From: Sediminibacterium sp.
GTDB taxonomy: Bacteria > Bacteroidota > Bacteroidia > B-17B0 > Aurantibacillaceae
Reading direction: 5' to 3'
Assembly: GCA_030054095.1 (NCBI GenBank)
Contig: JASGCO010000005.1
Span: 1-64,000, forward strand
Length of the DNA: 64,000 nt
Shown piece by piece: positions 28,912 to 37,116 of the stretch. The notes below the pieces were generated by a model. The model was not told where the DNA came from, made no database searches, and worked only from the letters and a program-made list of their open reading frames with translations. How positions within the stretch are numbered: the first letter of the stretch is position 1; each line of letters starts with the position of its first letter. A program made the translations under genes and the position numbers.

Positions 28912-29138
28912 TGGAATTTCAGCCCGAACTGTTACGCGATCTTATCCGGCAAAAAATGCCCTTTGGGAAGTATAAAGACTGTGTGTTATACCAATTACCC
29001 GTTTCCTATCTGGAATGGTTTAACCGCAAAGGGTTCCCAAAGGGCAAACTCGGCATGCAACTGCAAACCCTTTACGAAATAAAACTAAACGGACTGGAAT
29101 TTCTGTTACACGAACTTAAACGACGGGAAGGTTTGTAA
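28911..29138 (+). CDS. DUF3820 family protein
   Basis: The 75-residue protein matches DUF3820: 'MPFGKYKDCVLYQLPVSYL', 'WFNRKGFPKGKLGMQLQTL', 'LKRREGL'. Its ATG shares one base with the macroglobulin stop (TAATG), indicating translational coupling. DUF3820 members are small helical proteins with no settled biochemical role. It is the last recognisable core gene before the accessory region begins with a dispersed repeat. Confidence 0.9.
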   Translation: MEFQPELLRDLIRQKMPFGKYKDCVLYQLPVSYLEWFNRKGFPKGKLGMQLQTLYEIKLNGLEFLLHELKRREGL

Positions 29139-29152
29139 ATAAAACTTTTCAT

Positions 29153-29409
29153 GCGGTTCCCCCGTCTTGTTCTTTGGTTTACTGTACACTAATACATCTT
29201 GCCTGTAAACAGTTCCTTGTGAAATGAGGAGGGGGTCGGGCCATTCGCTGTAGCCTGCTTGCCTTTTGCGGCTTTTGCTGCGGCTCCGGTGGCTTCCTCT
29301 GGTCGCCTCCTCGCTCGCGCAAAATCTCGCAAACGTCCGCGCAGGGCTGCCGCTGCTGTCCCTAACCGGGGGGATAAGCTACAATTTGGGATTTATCAAA
29401 ATTTTAAAA
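29153..29409 (+). repeat. Dispersed structured repeat, copy 1 (5' part)
   Basis: This stretch is nearly identical to 35262-35520 and 38622-38880, apart from a variable centre. Imperfect inverted arms GGGCCATTCGCTGTAGCC (29238-29255) and GGGCTGCCGCTGCTGTCCC (29344-29362) enclose further short hairpins, e.g. GGTGGC/GTCGCC. The 3' part present in copies 2 and 3 is missing. It is more GC-rich than its surroundings. Confidence 0.85.
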
Positions 29410-29587
29410 CCATTTTATTTGTTATCTTATTGATTATCCCGGATTATCGCTTTCCGATGCGTTTACCACCAAAGTGATCTATAAAAAAGCGCGATTGAGA
29501 CAGGAAAAAATTTCATTGTTCGAGACACAGCAAAAGTTTGCTAAACTTTTGAGCGAGGACGCTCATTTGTTGGATTCATTCGCTTGA
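29408..29587 (+). pseudogene. C-terminal gene fragment abutting repeat copy 1
   Basis: An open frame of about 59 codons ends at TGA 29585-29587 with no start codon of its own, and begins immediately where homology to the repeat stops. The text reads like real protein ('LSLSDAFTTKVIYKKARLR', 'ISLFETQQKFAKLLSED'). It may be the remnant of a gene truncated by the repeat. Family not recognised; a chance open frame is possible. Confidence 0.35.
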
Positions 29588-29748
29588 GTCTAATAAAAAT
29601 CCATTTTACCATTACCCTTAATAACACGATCAACATTTTGGTATGATTTTAAATGGCTGAATTCAGGTAGGCTTACTGTATATGAAACATTATGTAAAAC
29701 CACCGCGAATTAACGAATGATTTGTAGCTTTACCTTTAAACTTATAGC
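29588..29748. other. Intergenic leader of the two-component system
   Basis: No gene is visible between the fragment above and the histidine kinase. A TACCTTTA sequence at 29731-29738 resembles a -7 box but lacks a correctly spaced -33 element. Confidence 0.4.
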
Positions 29749-31650
29749 TTGATTTATTACCTGAAAAATAATTTTATCATTCCAGCCTTAATGTTATTAG
29801 GTGCTGTAAGCATTAAAGCACAAGGCGTTTCAAGTAAGGATTCGCTCCATGTTTTAAAATTAGTTAACACCTCAAAACAGATCCTCGGGTTGAAAAAAGA
29901 TTCCTCTATTTATGAAGCCTTAGAGGCCCTTAATTATTCTATAAAAATAGATTATTTGTATGGCCAAATTATTAGTAATAATGCCTTAGGTAACGCGTAT
30001 AAAGAGAGCGCCAATTATAAAAAAGCGATACCATGTTACAACACGTCTATTGAACTTGCAACTAAAATGAACAAAAACACAGAAATAGGCAATGCGTTTT
30101 ACAACATGGCTAATGCCTATCAATATATGGGCTTATATGATTTATCCTTTGAATGCGTCACCAAATCAATCGCTATAAAAAGGAAACTAAAAGATAGTAT
30201 TGGCGAATCGAAATGCTACAGGCAAATTGCCGAATGTATGAATAGTAAAGGCGACAATAAACAATCCATTGTATATTTCAAAAAAGCCATTGACATTCAA
30301 AGAAAATTGAAAGCAAAAAAAAGTTTAGCTATTACACTTTCAAATTTTTCCGTTGTTTTAATAGAAGAAAAAAAATACACAGAAGCACTGCAATATTTAA
30401 AAGAATCCAGAATATTAATTAGTGAAGATATGGATAATGTGGGATTAGTTTCGGTTTATCTTAATTTGGGATACTGTTATAGTTGTTTAAATAGCATAGA
30501 TTCAACCATTTATTATTACAACAAAACATTGACAGAATGTAAAAAATACAGCGATATTGGAAACGAAATTATTTGTTTAAGCAATTTAGGTGAATTTTAC
30601 TTAACACAAAAAAATTATCACGCTGCCGAAAAATTTTTGTTGGAAGGCATACATAAAGCAAAGGAACAAGGATCATTAGTTGATTTAAAACACTTATACA
30701 CAAATATTTCCGAGTTATACGTTAGAAAAAATGATTACAAAAAAGCCTTCTTCTTCAAAGAAAATTTAATGCGCGTCTCAGATTCGTTATTAAACATCAA
30801 CAAAATTAAAGCGATTGAAGAAGTTTCGACTAAATTTCAGGTCAACGAAATAAACCTGCAAAACAAAAATTTGCAAAACCAAATTGACTTACAAAAAGCA
30901 AAAACGGAAAGAAAAACCTATTTTGTGTATGGTAGTTTAATTTTAGCCCTTTTAATAGGCGCAATTTTTACTTTATACGTCAGGCAAAATAAATTTAAAT
31001 TGCAAAAAGAAAGTGTCGATATAGAACAAAAACTGCTTCAAATTCAAATGAATCCCCATTTTATATTTAACTCACTACAAGCTATTCAAAGCTTTATACT
31101 CACCAACAAAAAAGAACAATCCGCCGGATATTTAACTTCGTTTTCAAGATTAATGCGTTTAATACTCGAAAACTCAAAGCATGAATATATTCCTCTGGAT
31201 AAGGAAATAACAACATTAACCTATTACTTAGAACTACAAAAACTCAGATTTAAAGATATATTTGATTACATTATTGCCATTGAAGATAATGTTGACAAAG
31301 AGTTCTTGTGTGTACCGCCAATGCTATTGCAACCATTTATAGAAAATGCGATTGAGCATGGCTTCAAAAACTTAAAGACAAAAGGAGAAATTCAATTTCA
31401 GGTATCAACATCAAAAAACTATTTAATAATGCAGGTAATTGATAATGGTATAGGGATAGAAGCATCGGGCAAATTAAATGACAAGAAAAACCATCATTCC
31501 TATGCTTTAAAAATTATTAATAAACGCATAGAACTTTTAAATTTAAAATTAAAATTACCCATAAAACTATTTATTAAAGATTTATCTAATACAGAAAGTT
31601 TAACACAAGGAACCAAAATTACAATTGAAATTCCATTTATAAATCCATAA
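29749..31650 (+). CDS. TPR sensor histidine kinase (LytS/His_kinase type)
   Basis: The 633-residue protein has a signal peptide ending near 'SIKAQG', TPR-type repeats from ~40 to 360 ('AIPCYNTSIELATKMNKNTE', 'IGNAFYNMANAYQYMGLYDL'), a coiled segment, one transmembrane helix (~395-415, 'YFVYGSLILALLIGAIFTLYV'), then a His_kinase domain with the H-box 'QMNPHFIFNSLQAIQS' and ATPase motifs 'MLLQPFIENAIEHGF' and 'VIDNGIGIEA'. The start is TTG at 29749; no downstream Met would keep a usable signal peptide. The response regulator follows after 10 bases. Confidence 0.9.
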   Translation: MIYYLKNNFIIPALMLLGAVSIKAQGVSSKDSLHVLKLVNTSKQILGLKKDSSIYEALEALNYSIKIDYLYGQIISNNALGNAYKESANYKKAIPCYNTSIELATKMNKNTEIGNAFYNMANAYQYMGLYDLSFECVTKSIAIKRKLKDSIGESKCYRQIAECMNSKGDNKQSIVYFKKAIDIQRKLKAKKSLAITLSNFSVVLIEEKKYTEALQYLKESRILISEDMDNVGLVSVYLNLGYCYSCLNSIDSTIYYYNKTLTECKKYSDIGNEIICLSNLGEFYLTQKNYHAAEKFLLEGIHKAKEQGSLVDLKHLYTNISELYVRKNDYKKAFFFKENLMRVSDSLLNINKIKAIEEVSTKFQVNEINLQNKNLQNQIDLQKAKTERKTYFVYGSLILALLIGAIFTLYVRQNKFKLQKESVDIEQKLLQIQMNPHFIFNSLQAIQSFILTNKKEQSAGYLTSFSRLMRLILENSKHEYIPLDKEITTLTYYLELQKLRFKDIFDYIIAIEDNVDKEFLCVPPMLLQPFIENAIEHGFKNLKTKGEIQFQVSTSKNYLIMQVIDNGIGIEASGKLNDKKNHHSYALKIINKRIELLNLKLKLPIKLFIKDLSNTESLTQGTKITIEIPFINP

Positions 31651-31660
31651 ACAAAAGGCT

Positions 31661-32419
31661 ATGTTAAGTGTACTAATTATTGATGATGAAAGCCATTCCA
31701 GAGATACAATCAGAGCAATTGTAACCGACTACAGCAATAACGCCAGGGTAATAGGAGAAGCCGCTAACATCAAAGATGGTATTCAAGCTGTGAAAGATTT
31801 AAGTCCGGATGTTATTTTACTAGACATTCAACTTGGTGACGGTAGTGGCTTTGAACTTTTAAATAAAATATATCCTACCAATGCCATTGTAATTTTTATA
31901 ACCGCGCACGAAGAATTCGCCATTAAAGCCTTTAAAACAACAGCCATAGATTACCTGCTAAAGCCGGTTGATATAAAAGAATTGAAACAGGCACTTATTA
32001 AAGCCGGCGAACAAAAAGACAAAAAATCCATTGAAGCACAGCTAAACATCTTACTCGCCAACTTTAATAATTTATCAAACAAAACACCTGCCAGTCATAA
32101 AATAGTGATTAAAACTACCGATCAAATTCACATTTTAACACCAAACGAAATAATACATTTAGAATCGGATAATAATTACACACGGTTTTACTTGGTAAAT
32201 AAAACAACACTTTTAGTGAGCAAAACACTAAAAGAATATGAAGAAATTTTAGATAAAACCAGCTTTATTCGTATTCATCAAAGTCATATTGTAAATATGA
32301 TGTATGCTTCACGATTCGATAAACGCAATGGTGGATTTCTTGTTTTAAAGGACAACACCAATTTGCCTGTTTCTACCCGTAAAAAGGACGAATTGGTCAA
32401 CTATCTCGACAGCTTGTAA
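31661..32419 (+). CDS. LytTR family response regulator
   Basis: The 252-residue protein has an N-terminal receiver domain ('LSVLIIDDESHSRDTIRAI' with acidic pocket, phospho-acceptor Asp in 'DVILLDIQLGDGSG', conserved Thr/Lys in 'IFITAHEEFA' and 'DYLLKPVD') and a C-terminal LytTR DNA-binding domain ('IHLESDNNYTRFYLVN', 'FIRIHQSHIVNMMYASRFD', 'LPVSTRKKDELVNYL'). It is the cognate partner of the upstream kinase. The T9SS adhesin-like gene downstream is a candidate target, by position only. Confidence 0.94.
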   Translation: MLSVLIIDDESHSRDTIRAIVTDYSNNARVIGEAANIKDGIQAVKDLSPDVILLDIQLGDGSGFELLNKIYPTNAIVIFITAHEEFAIKAFKTTAIDYLLKPVDIKELKQALIKAGEQKDKKSIEAQLNILLANFNNLSNKTPASHKIVIKTTDQIHILTPNEIIHLESDNNYTRFYLVNKTTLLVSKTLKEYEEILDKTSFIRIHQSHIVNMMYASRFDKRNGGFLVLKDNTNLPVSTRKKDELVNYLDSL

Positions 32420-32544
32420 GGCACTAGCGAATTCTCAACAAAACAGAACGAATACTAACCTGTTTTTTTTCTGGTTCACAATATGATACTTTAACTTTAT
32501 GTTGTTGTAATTTTATTGCCTGAATACCAAAAAATGGTAGAACA

Positions 32545-32754
32545 ATGGGAAAAATTTTAGTAATTGTAATTATCCTTCTTTTTACTTCATCTCTTTACCT
32601 AAAAGCGTCATTTGGCGAAGCTACGGTAAAAAACAAGGCTCAAAAGAAGCACTTAAAAATGGTTCTGGTGAAAATAAACCAACATCTGCTACTCAATCAT
32701 CAGCTAGTAACAACACCATTTGGGCTAATGAATTGCGCTAACATAAATAAGTAA
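32545..32754 (+). CDS. Small secreted or membrane hypothetical ORF, possibly frameshifted
   Basis: The 69-codon frame starts with a convincing hydrophobic signal ('ILVIVIILLFTSSLYL'), but the text after residue ~30 is not protein-like. In the -1 frame the second half reads more naturally ('GSKEALKNGSGENKPTS', ending 'NNTIWANELR') and stops near 32742. A one-base deletion around 32630-32640 would explain both, but the evidence is thin. No family recognised. Confidence 0.35.
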   Translation: MGKILVIVIILLFTSSLYLKASFGEATVKNKAQKKHLKMVLVKINQHLLLNHQLVTTPFGLMNCANINK

Positions 32755-32769
32755 TTAAAAATATACATC

Positions 32770-35106
32770 ATGAAAAGCAAATTAACACTTACTACTATCG
32801 CTATTTTATTGCTGCTTTTATCAAGCGCCCAAACACCTGTATTTGAATGGGCAAAAAGAATTGGTGCTGCAGATTTTGACAATGCAACCGCCATTGCCGT
32901 TGATGTCTCCGGAAATTCCTTTATCACAGGCTCATATAGAGGAACTGTTGATTTTGATCCGGGTTCTGGTGTTTTCAATTTAAATCCATCCGGTGGCGTA
33001 GCTGCTGCATATATTTTAAAACTAGATGTTAATGGTAATTTCGTATGGGCAAAAAACTTTGAGTCCAGTTTTTTCTCATCAGGGCTAAGCATTAAATTAG
33101 ACGCTAATGGTAACATTTATGTAACTGGTAACTATAATGGCACTGTTGATTTTGATCCAGGAATTGGAACAAGTACTTTAACATCAAATAAATCACAAAG
33201 CTTCGTTTTAAAATTAAATTCATCAGGAAATTTTGTATGGGTTAAAACATTTACAAGTTCCGTAGGCATGGCCGGCTATTCTGTTGACATTGATGCTACG
33301 GGTAATGTTTATACTACGGGTACATTTGAAGGTACAACCGACTTTGATCCCAGTACCTCGGTAACATTCAATTTAGTTTCTGCTGGCAGTCAGGATATAT
33401 TTGTATCTAAACTAGATGCGAACGGAAATTTTGTATGGGCTAAAAAAGTTGGAGGAACAGGGAATGAAGGTCCGCCTTCAATGTCTATTGACGCAGCCGG
33501 AAATAGTTTAACTACAGGCAGCTTTTCTAACACTATCGATTTTGACCCGGGAACAAGTACATTTAACATAACGGCTACAGGTCAGGATGGTTATATTTTC
33601 AAATTAGACGCCGCCGGAAATTTTATTTGGGCCAAGCACATCGATGGGGCCACCCCAAATGCCATTGTTACAGATGCAACAAATAATATTTATACAACGG
33701 GTTCGTTTGCTGGAGTTGCTGACTTTAATCCAGGCGCTGGCACCTATACCATTAACGCGATTGCGTCAGACGGATATATTTTAAAACTAGACGTTAACGG
33801 AAATTTTGGTTGGGCTAAACATATAGCCCAATCGGGTGCAGGCAAAGCAATTGCTAAAGACGTTGCTAATAACATTTATGTAGCCGGTCATTTTATATCA
33901 ACCGCTAATACAGACGCGGCAAATGCAGGCTATAATTTTACCTCAATAGGCAACTATGATATTTTTGCTTATAAGTTAAATCCCATGGGTAGTTTTTTGT
34001 GGGGAAAACGTATGGGAGGGGCAGGAATTGACTATGGTATGTCGATAACTGTAGATGGTTCTTATAATGTATATACAACGGGCACATTTCAAGGCACTGC
34101 CGATTTTAACTTAGGTTCAACTTCATATTCACTTACAGAATCTGGCAGTACTCCCACATCCGATATTTTTATTCATAAAATGAGCCAATGTTCGGCCCCG
34201 GCTACGCCATCGGTTAACGCTTCGGGTATAAGTAGCTGCGCTGGAAATACTGCCACACTTAGCGCTACAAGCTCTGGTACAGTAAATTGGTTTACAACAT
34301 CAAGTGGTAGTAGCGCCATTGCATCCGGTACTAATTATATAGTTCCTAACACTCTGTCTGTTGGTATTTATAGTTACTATGCCGAAGCAATTACCTGTAT
34401 CAACAGTGCTACTAGAGCCATGATAACAATTACCGTTAATCCATTACCAACAGTAACAGCAAACAGTGGGGCAATATGTACAGGCAAATCCTTTACAATA
34501 CTACCGGCCGGCGCCACAAATTATACGTACAGTGGAGGGTCAAACATTGTTTCTCCAACATCCAATAGTTCATATACCGTAATAGGTTCCGATGCTAATG
34601 GCTGTGTAAACAATGCCGTGTCAAATGTAACCGTTAATCCTTTACCAACTATCGTGGCCAGCACAAGCAGTACTTTAGTATGTGTTGGGCAAGCCGTTAC
34701 ATTAACTGCCGTTGGCGCTAATAACTACGTATGGAGTAATAATGTCAATGCATCTGTTAATGTTGTTTCTCCGGGTGTAACAACCATTTATACACTAACA
34801 GGAACAGATGCTAACGGCTGTTCAAATACAAGCGCAATAACTCAAAGCGTAAGTACTTGTACGGGTATAAACGATGAACTAGAAACAAATGATACAGCTA
34901 TACTGATTTACCCGAATCCAAATAATGGTGTTTTTATAATTGAAGCTACTAAGCCTGAAACCATTGAATTGGTAGATGTTTTGGGAAGAAGAATCCTAAA
35001 ACAACAATCAGAAATTGGTAAATACACTATTGACATTACTGATTACGCAAACGGCTTTTATTTCCTGAAAACCAATACAAGAACAATACGCGTTGTAAAA
35101 CATTAG
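32770..35106 (+). CDS. SBBP/beta-propeller repeat surface protein with T9SS domain
   Basis: The 778-residue protein has a signal peptide ('ILLLLLSSAQ'). Residues ~22-470 carry about nine repeats of the kind 'DANGNFVWAK ... YTTGTFEGTTDFDPS', the SBBP beta-propeller motif. Ig-like modules follow (~475-690, e.g. 'ITVNPLPTVTANSGAICTG', 'GTDANGCSNTS'). The end ('ILIYPNPNNGVFIIEATK', 'VLGRRILKQQSE', 'YANGFYFLKTNTR') is a T9SS type A sorting domain. A surface adhesin-like role is inferred. Confidence 0.88.
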   Translation: MKSKLTLTTIAILLLLLSSAQTPVFEWAKRIGAADFDNATAIAVDVSGNSFITGSYRGTVDFDPGSGVFNLNPSGGVAAAYILKLDVNGNFVWAKNFESSFFSSGLSIKLDANGNIYVTGNYNGTVDFDPGIGTSTLTSNKSQSFVLKLNSSGNFVWVKTFTSSVGMAGYSVDIDATGNVYTTGTFEGTTDFDPSTSVTFNLVSAGSQDIFVSKLDANGNFVWAKKVGGTGNEGPPSMSIDAAGNSLTTGSFSNTIDFDPGTSTFNITATGQDGYIFKLDAAGNFIWAKHIDGATPNAIVTDATNNIYTTGSFAGVADFNPGAGTYTINAIASDGYILKLDVNGNFGWAKHIAQSGAGKAIAKDVANNIYVAGHFISTANTDAANAGYNFTSIGNYDIFAYKLNPMGSFLWGKRMGGAGIDYGMSITVDGSYNVYTTGTFQGTADFNLGSTSYSLTESGSTPTSDIFIHKMSQCSAPATPSVNASGISSCAGNTATLSATSSGTVNWFTTSSGSSAIASGTNYIVPNTLSVGIYSYYAEAITCINSATRAMITITVNPLPTVTANSGAICTGKSFTILPAGATNYTYSGGSNIVSPTSNSSYTVIGSDANGCVNNAVSNVTVNPLPTIVASTSSTLVCVGQAVTLTAVGANNYVWSNNVNASVNVVSPGVTTIYTLTGTDANGCSNTSAITQSVSTCTGINDELETNDTAILIYPNPNNGVFIIEATKPETIELVDVLGRRILKQQSEIGKYTIDITDYANGFYFLKTNTRTIRVVKH

Positions 35107-35159
35107 AATTAGCATTCGCCATAGCCATAACCCTCAGGCTAATTAAAAGCCATGTTACA

Positions 35160-35256
35160 GATATGGGTACGTTGTTAACGAAGTTTTTGATTAAGCCGTT
35201 GCCAATAATAGCTCTACTGCCGGCTCGTGTAGGCGGAACGTAAATTGTTTGTTGTT
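35160..35256 (-). pseudogene. Degraded Rhs gene remnant next to repeat copy 2
   Basis: The minus strand aligns with the intact reading at 38520-38620. Peptide 'NGLIK' followed by 'FVNNVPIS' here corresponds to 'NGLIKEIRNPVNNLPIS' there. Both begin directly at the same repeat boundary (CCGCCAACTAAAA on the minus strand). Here the reading is broken by an in-frame TAG and a one-base insertion, and homology ends before the T9SS gene stop at 35106. Confidence 0.7.
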
Positions 35257-35592
35257 TTAGTTGGCGGTTCCCCCTGTCTTGTTTTTGGGTTTACTGAACA
35301 CTAATACAGGTTGCCTGTAAATGGTTCCTTGTAAAATGAGGAGGGGTCGGGCCATTCGCTGTAGCCTGCTTGCCTTTTGCGGCATCGCATCGGTTTGCGG
35401 TGGCTTCTGAGGTCGCCTCCTTAACCGTGCGCTGACTCGCAAACGTCCGCGCAGGGCTGCCGCTACTGTCCCTAACCGATTGGGCTATCTACAATTTAGG
35501 ATTTATCAAAATTTTAAAGAACGTCTTTTGTAAAGATAATGTGTTGGCGCTTGTTTGGTGGTGCCAAAATTTACACTTGTTGGGTAAATTTT
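35253..35592 (+). repeat. Dispersed structured repeat, copy 2 (full length)
   Basis: This copy aligns with copy 3 over about 340 bases, including the variable centre. It has the same ~18-base imperfect inverted arms and a 3' module with a perfect hairpin AAAATTTAC (35566-35574) / GTAAATTTT (35584-35592). It lies between an Rhs remnant and an immunity-like gene. Proline/arginine-rich open frames within it are shadows of its GC-rich sequence. Confidence 0.88.
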
Positions 35593-35618
35593 AGCATTTT
35601 ACTGAATAATCTACTCCA

Positions 35619-36269
35619 TTATTTTATCTCAAAATTCTCTACCTTTGTTCGTTTGTTATCATCCGATGTTTCTATATAGAATGATTTCCCTTCGAACCAA
35701 GAATTTATAACTCGCCCATTTTCGTAACTTTCCGGTAATAAAATAATTTTCTCTTTATTCTTTTTAAAATAGACAAAATGCAATTCACGGCCGTGTTCAT
35801 AACTTCTATAAACCAAAACATTTCGCTCTAGATCTACATTAAGAGCTGTTTCATAATTTTTTATCTGTATTTTATTATTAGATTGTTGAATCATTATAAA
35901 CTCCCTATAATCAAACCCATGTCCCATTAATAAGAAAATAGCATCTTCACTATATTTATACAATTTAGGGATAAAACTTGTTGCTGCCTGACAGTCGTAA
36001 CAATCACTTAGAAGCGTATCGTTCCCGTTCTTGAAAGAAACTCTTACCCTTATACAACTATCTTTAACCAAGTATTTTATTGCATTTCCATTAAAAACGG
36101 TGTCCATTTTTGGTAAACAATCCAAATCTCTTCTTGTGTTTGTTTTCACAACGAAATTACTGTCTTCACTGTTCATTCTATTTCTCTCTTCCTTTACTCT
36201 TTTGTCAATACACGAAAAGAATAATCCAAATATCACTCCTAATAAAAATTTTCTAAAAACGATTTTCAT
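35619..36269 (-). CDS. Putative immunity lipoprotein
   Basis: The 216-residue protein begins with a lipoprotein signal ('KFLLGVIFGLFFSC', lipidated Cys ~20). The mature part has a Cys pair 'DCYDC' and beta-rich text ('FKNGNDTLLSDC', 'FIMIQQSNNKIQIKNYE'). No family recognised. Its ATG overlaps (ATGA) the stop of a toxin-tip fragment upstream on the same strand, the usual arrangement for an immunity gene. Repeat copy 2 lies 27 bases downstream. An immunity role is inferred from context only. Confidence 0.6.
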   Translation of the reverse strand: MKIVFRKFLLGVIFGLFFSCIDKRVKEERNRMNSEDSNFVVKTNTRRDLDCLPKMDTVFNGNAIKYLVKDSCIRVRVSFKNGNDTLLSDCYDCQAATSFIPKLYKYSEDAIFLLMGHGFDYREFIMIQQSNNKIQIKNYETALNVDLERNVLVYRSYEHGRELHFVYFKKNKEKIILLPESYENGRVINSWFEGKSFYIETSDDNKRTKVENFEIK

Positions 36270-36391
36270 AACTTTTTCCAGAATTTAAATCCTTGATTTG
36301 CATTATATGTTGGTACTACAAAGGTATTAAAAGGGACACATGGTAAATTAACTGTATTAAAAAGGGTTGCTTTGTTTAGTTTTCTACAATT
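36266..36391 (-). pseudogene. Toxin-tip C-terminal fragment
   Basis: A 41-codon frame without a start codon ends in TGA that overlaps the ATG of the next gene (ATGA). The peptide includes 'NLPCVPFNTFVVPTYN' and ends 'GFKFWKKL'. It is read as the displaced C-terminal end of an Rhs-type toxin kept in front of its immunity gene. Stop codons bound it upstream at 36392-36394. Confidence 0.45.
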
Positions 36392-36420
36392 TTAAATGAG
36401 TCACATGTTCTTGCCAATGG

Positions 36421-36440
36421 ATTTTCTGATACACAACCCT
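36421..36440 (-). repeat. Short 3'-end motif, occurrence 1
   Basis: On the minus strand this contains GGTTGTGTATCAGAAAAT, 17-36 bases beyond the stop of the gene at 36457-37116. Related copies lie at 38994-39031, 40228-40263 and 40628-40650, each just after a small gene on the same strand. Confidence 0.6.
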
Positions 36441-36456
36441 AACTTTATCACCGAAC

Positions 36457-37116
36457 CTATTTCTCCATTAGAGAATCTATATTGAACCTAAATGGTGTTT
36501 TTTCCTCAGTTGCATATTTTATGTATATACTTGAGAGATCTTTAATTGGATACTCTGCCACAATTGAGTCATTGTAGAATATATCTATCTTCATCGTACG
36601 TGAGTAAAAATTTGGAATTATATCTTTATTTTCGATAAAGTGGTTATTATCATCAATATCATTTACAATTGATTGTCTATTATTATCGAAAAAATTATTC
36701 ACTTCACTATATCTTGAATTGTAGTGCTTAATATTACTGATGCTCTTTTGAAGGTAATTAGAATTCATTATTAAAACCAACTTGTCAGCGTAGAGCCAAA
36801 ATGTATCTATTGGGCAGGAAAGGTTTTCATATTTAGATTTTGTTGCACGTAAAATAAGCGTAGTTTTAACATTGTCGCTCGATTGGAATATTTGATAAAC
36901 CTTAAAACTAGAGTTTTCATACTTATTTATAAACTTAACTACTTCCTCTTCAATTTCCCTTTTTCTAAAAAAACTATTTGTTCCTTTTTGTGAAGTTGAA
37001 TCTACCTTTTTCTCGCTGCATGACAATAAACAGAACAAAATTAACGGCAAGAAATAATACCACTTTTTAACACCAAAATTTTTATTTCCCATATTCTCAA
37101 ACTTAATTCCCTGCAA
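36457..37116 (-). CDS. Putative immunity lipoprotein for the JAMM-type Rhs tip
   Basis: The 219-residue protein has a lipoprotein signal ('YYFLPLILFCLLSC', then 'SEKK'). The mature part is charged and without recognisable family motifs ('EIEEEVVKFINKYENSSF', 'NNRQSIVNDIDDNNHFIEN'). The first ATG (37116) overlaps the Rhs stop by 14 bases; a second at 37092 (MGNKNFG) would start 11 bases after it. Immediate position after an Rhs toxin tip makes this the cognate immunity candidate (inference). Confidence 0.65.
   Translation of the reverse strand: MQGIKFENMGNKNFGVKKWYYFLPLILFCLLSCSEKKVDSTSQKGTNSFFRKREIEEEVVKFINKYENSSFKVYQIFQSSDNVKTTLILRATKSKYENLSCPIDTFWLYADKLVLIMNSNYLQKSISNIKHYNSRYSEVNNFFDNNRQSIVNDIDDNNHFIENKDIIPNFYSRTMKIDIFYNDSIVAEYPIKDLSSIYIKYATEEKTPFRFNIDSLMEK

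Noticed and set aside
29259..29477. Arg/Ala/Pro-rich open frame of about 72 codons inside repeat copy 1
   Set aside because: It is a by-product of the GC-rich repeat. Related copies do not keep the same frame, and the composition is not protein-like.
29532..29550. AAAAGTTT / AAACTTTT 8-bp inverted repeat with a 3-base loop
   Set aside because: AT-only weak stem within the open gene fragment ('QQKFAKLLSED') and no T-run in terminator position; most likely coding chance.
35257..35442. Arg/Pro-rich minus-strand open frame inside repeat copy 2
   Set aside because: The frame is not conserved in copies 1 and 3, and it lies entirely within the structured repeat.
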